14,838 bases of DNA, taken from the NCBI GenBank assembly GCA_902491135.1, contig CABUGR010000002.1, positions 1 through 14,838 on the forward strand, read 5' to 3'. A program made the position numbers and the translations under genes. Of this stretch, positions 12,831 to 14,838 are shown one piece after another. Source of the DNA: an uncultured Collinsella sp. (GTDB taxonomy: Bacteria; Actinomycetota; Coriobacteriia; Coriobacteriales; Coriobacteriaceae). The notes below the pieces were generated by a model. The model was given only the letters and a program-made list of their open reading frames with translations. It made no database searches and was not told the DNA's origin. Positions within the stretch are counted from its first letter, which is position 1, and each line of letters opens with the position of its first letter.

Positions 12831-13001
12831 CTAGTCATTGGGGACGTTCTTAAATGACTAGTCGAGAGGGACACTCTTCGCGAGCGACCGAAAAGGATCG
12901 TCCCAAACTGCCGGCACAAAAGGAACGTCCCCAAGTGCCACATGCCATCTGGGAAGACTGTCCCCAACAACTAGTCGTTTAAGAACGTCCCCAATGACTA
13001 G
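12831..13001. repeat. 171-bp composite palindrome with GGGGACG/CGTCCCC arms
   Basis: The 32-base arms 12831-12862 and 12970-13001 are complementary at 31 positions, with one T-G wobble; their core is CATTGGGGACGTTCTTAAA. The 107-base interior holds more GGGAC/GTCCC motifs (near 12869, 12900, 12927 and 12960) that can form inner hairpins. It ends 2 bases from the stop codon of the 84-residue gene. No protein is encoded. It looks like a REPIN- or MITE-type element. Confidence 0.85.
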
Positions 13002-13003
13002 GT

Positions 13004-13258
13004 TTATTCCACGGTGCCGTAGACGGCGCCCCAGCCGTGGGCGGCCAAGGCGGAGTTGAGCTGGTCGCAAAGTGACTGGCGGTCGTAGTAGCCGGGCGGC
13101 AAAAGGTTCACGATTTCCATGAGGTCGGGCGCCAGGTCCAAGATTTCTGCCTGTACGATTAGATCCAGACGGTCGATGGCGTGGCGGTCGTAAAACAGCC
13201 CATCGACCAGGCGCTGTAGGTCGCCGAATTCCTCGGCCTGGAACGATCCGTATTCCAT
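13004..13258 (-). CDS. Small conserved-looking protein of unknown function (84 aa)
   Basis: I do not recognise this protein. It is 84 residues, acidic, without signal peptide or membrane segment, and looks largely helical. It has a central stretch rich in Leu, Ile and Asp (IDRLDLIVQAEILDLAPDLM, about residues 28-47) and a C-terminal part with Tyr and Gly (PPGYYDRQ, HGWGAVYGTVE). It is judged real because an AAGGAGG site lies 4 bases before the ATG, and because it has a plausible globular composition unlike frame shadows. It is divergent from the aminotransferase gene with a 150-base gap between, and its 3' end abuts the 171-bp palindrome. It could be a small partner or regulatory protein, but no function is claimed. 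Confidence 0.8.
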   Translation of the reverse strand: MEYGSFQAEEFGDLQRLVDGLFYDRHAIDRLDLIVQAEILDLAPDLMEIVNLLPPGYYDRQSLCDQLNSALAAHGWGAVYGTVE

Positions 13259-13360
13259 AGTGCCTCCTTGGGCGCCTCATGCCGGCATGCGCGGCGATTC
13301 GTAATTTATTGCGATGGACTTAATCTATCACGGCTTCATAACGTTGCGGCGGTGGCGGTC

Positions 13361-13366
13361 TATACT
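13361..13366 (+). promoter_or_regulatory. Candidate -10 element of the aminotransferase gene
   Basis: TATACT (five of six consensus positions) lies 42 bases before the start codon of the aminotransferase, in the divergent gap. A -35 box at normal spacing is not apparent. Confidence 0.4.
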
Positions 13367-13408
13367 TAGACGAACTGCAACGTACCGCTTCGCGAAAGGT
13401 CGCACCCC

Positions 13409-14713
13409 ATGCAGACGATCTACCAGAAGATGGAAACCACCGAACTCGATGCCGCCATCGAGGCACTCAAAGCCGAGGTCGCCGAGGTCAAGGCCAAGGG
13501 CCTGGCGCTCGACATGGCCCGCGGCAAGCCGTCGCCCTCCCAAGTGGGCATCTCGCGCCCCATGCTCGATATCCTCAATGCCGACGCCGATTTGCACGAC
13601 GGTAACGTCGACTGCTCCAATTACGGCTGTTTTGAGGGTATTCCTTCGGCACGCAAGTTGGCAGGGGAGTTCCTGGGCTGCCCCGCCGAGCAGACGCTCG
13701 TGCTGGGTTCGTCGAGCCTTTTGATCGAGCACGACATCGCCGGCATGTTCTGGCGTTGCGGTTCGTGCGGCAGCGAGCCCTGGGACGCCTACGAGGCCGC
13801 GCACGACGGCAAGAAGGTCAAGTTCCTGTGCCCCGTTCCCGGCTACGACCGCCACTTTGGCATCACCGCCGACCTGGGTATCGAGAACGTCCCCGTCGCG
13901 ATGACCGACAACGGCCCCGACATGGACGAGGTCGAGCGCCTCGTTGCCGCCGACGATTCCATCAAGGGTATCTGGTGCGTGCCCAAGTATTCCAACCCCA
14001 CGGGCATCACCTTTAGCGAGGACACTGTGCGCCGCCTGGTCGAGATGCCCACGGCTGCGCCCGATTTCCGCATCTTCTGGGACAACGCCTACTGCGTGCA
14101 CGACCTGTACGACGAGACCGACGAGCTCGCCAACATCTTTGACCTCGCTCGTGCGGCGGGCACCGAGGACCGCGTGGTGGCCTTTGCCTCGACGTCCAAG
14201 ATCACCTTCCCGGGCGCCGGCATCGGCTTTATCGGCGCGAGCCCCGCGGTCATCGCTGAGTTCTCCAAGCGCCTGAAGGCCGGTCTGATCAGCGCCGACA
14301 AGCTCAACCAGCTGCGTCACGTGCGCTTCCTTCCTACCATCGAGGCGGTCAAGGAGCACATGAAAAAGCACGCCGAGTTCCTGCGTCCGCGCTTTGAGGC
14401 CGTCGAGCGCAAGCTCACCGAGGGCTTGGGCGACACGGGCTGCGCCACCTGGACGCACCCCCGCGGCGGCTACTTTGTGAGCTTTGATGGTCCCGAGGGC
14501 TCGGCCCAGAAGGTCGCCGCGCTTTGCGCAGACTTGGGCGTCAAGCTCACGCCGGCCGGTGCTACCTGGCCCTATGGCAAGGACCCGCGCGACACCAACA
14601 TCCGCATCGCGCCGAGCTATCCCACGGTCGAGGACCTGGAGGCCGCGCTCGATGTGCTGGTGCTGGCCGTTAAGCTTGTCGCTGCCGAGCTTGCGCGTGC
14701 CGAGCGCGCCTAA
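13409..14713 (+). CDS. Aspartate aminotransferase, subgroup Ic (PLP-dependent, class I fold)
   Basis: Cytoplasmic transaminase of 434 residues interconverting aspartate plus 2-oxoglutarate with oxaloacetate plus glutamate. The N-terminal LALDMARGKPSPSQ, the block NYGCFEGIPSARKLAGEFLG and the PLP site FASTSKITFPGAGIGF (Lys264 forms the Schiff base) are characteristic of the MocR-like AspT group. The classical AspC type has a different layout. Also visible are YSNPTG (cofactor Asn), FWDNAYCVHDL (cofactor Asp and Tyr) and TNIRIAPSYP, with the Arg that binds the substrate carboxylate. AAAGGT lies 8 bases before the ATG. The gene stands alone. The next gene starts 51 bases downstream with its own ribosome site, and only a weak hairpin overlaps the stop. 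Fold and PLP chemistry are certain; aspartate specificity comes from subgroup membership. Confidence 0.92.
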   Translation: MQTIYQKMETTELDAAIEALKAEVAEVKAKGLALDMARGKPSPSQVGISRPMLDILNADADLHDGNVDCSNYGCFEGIPSARKLAGEFLGCPAEQTLVLGSSSLLIEHDIAGMFWRCGSCGSEPWDAYEAAHDGKKVKFLCPVPGYDRHFGITADLGIENVPVAMTDNGPDMDEVERLVAADDSIKGIWCVPKYSNPTGITFSEDTVRRLVEMPTAAPDFRIFWDNAYCVHDLYDETDELANIFDLARAAGTEDRVVAFASTSKITFPGAGIGFIGASPAVIAEFSKRLKAGLISADKLNQLRHVRFLPTIEAVKEHMKKHAEFLRPRFEAVERKLTEGLGDTGCATWTHPRGGYFVSFDGPEGSAQKVAALCADLGVKLTPAGATWPYGKDPRDTNIRIAPSYPTVEDLEAALDVLVLAVKLVAAELARAERA

Positions 14714-14764
14714 CGCGCGGCTTCCCGTACTATCCGCACTTTCGATACGTAAAGGAGCGTATAC

Positions 14765-14838
14765 ATGGATTTGGGTATTTCCACCAACCCCACGCCAGAG
14801 CTCTACACCATTAAGGTAACCGGCGAGATCGATATCTC
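14765..14838 (+). CDS. Probable STAS-domain protein (anti-sigma factor antagonist), 3'-truncated by window end
   Basis: Only the first 24 residues are in the window. They read as a beta-strand pattern ending in YTIKVTGEIDI, close to the first strands of STAS domains, where an L/V-x-GEIDI turn is typical. Proteins of this kind bind anti-sigma factors and are switched by phosphorylation of a serine further downstream, which is not visible. AAAGGAG lies 7 bases before the ATG, so the start is well supported. The fragment is too short for a firm family call. Confidence 0.55.
   Translation, partial: MDLGISTNPTPELYTIKVTGEIDI

Noticed and set aside
12831..13001. CRISPR array or tRNA as explanation for the repeated GTCCCC motifs
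   Set aside because: The motifs are not regularly spaced direct repeats with unique spacers, and no cloverleaf can be drawn; inverted arms explain the structure.
12858..13280. Minus-strand frame of about 140 codons overlapping the small gene and the palindrome
   Set aside because: Arg/Pro/Gly-rich shadow without a start signal; the overlapping 84-residue frame has a strong ribosome site.

Overview
The window is about 14.8 kb of GC-rich, gene-dense bacterial chromosome with short intergenic gaps and strong AGGAGG-type ribosome binding sites. Gene content and style (PcrA, subgroup Ic aspartate aminotransferase, family II pyrophosphatase, separate-subunit sugar PTS, GTCCCC-core intergenic palindromes) best suit a gut Coriobacteriia member, most like Collinsella. 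That assignment is from recall of the group, not a database match. There is no phage, insertion-sequence transposase, CRISPR array, tRNA or rRNA.

Layout. (1) 2-2614 (+): the 3' part of pcrA, a UvrD-family DNA helicase whose Walker A region lies upstream of the window. (2) 2615-2895: a convergent gap with a 30-bp perfect inverted repeat and two hairpins. (3) 2896-4621 (-): a GntR/UTRA regulator followed by manA, read as one unit. (4) 4622-4925: a divergent control region with three TTACTTTT repeats, a sigma70-type promoter and a long leader hairpin. (5) 4926-8595 (+): GH1 6-phospho-beta-glycosidase, PTS EIIC, EIIB and EIIA, closed by a strong terminator at 8654-8691. (6) 8837-9790 (+): ROK sugar kinase with its own upstream region. 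(7) 9956-10879 (+): Mn-dependent inorganic pyrophosphatase with a strong terminator. (8) 11148-12506 (+): NhaA Na+/H+ antiporter, preceded by a leader carrying its own terminator-like hairpin. (9) 12507-13003: a non-coding convergent region with a bidirectional terminator, further hairpins and a 171-bp composite palindrome. (10) 13004-13258 (-): an 84-residue protein of unknown function. (11) 13409-14713 (+): aspartate aminotransferase (subgroup Ic). (12) from 14765 (+): the start of a probable STAS-domain protein, cut by the window end.

How the genes fit together. Regions 3-6 form one sugar-uptake locus. The PTS imports and phosphorylates a beta-linked disaccharide or short oligosaccharide, and the GH1 enzyme splits the phosphorylated sugar. 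The ROK kinase can phosphorylate the free hexose, and ManA converts mannose-6-phosphate to fructose-6-phosphate. The GntR protein probably controls the divergent promoters. This gene set matches the Bacillus subtilis glucomannan locus gmuBACDREF in content, but there is no GmuG-type secreted mannanase here. The organism may therefore live on manno- or gluco-manno-oligosaccharides released by neighbours. The remaining genes are housekeeping (DNA repair, pyrophosphate removal, ion homeostasis, amino-acid metabolism). The most unusual non-coding content is a set of imperfect palindromes sharing GGGGAC/GTCCC cores, two of which lie just upstream of genes of the sugar locus.
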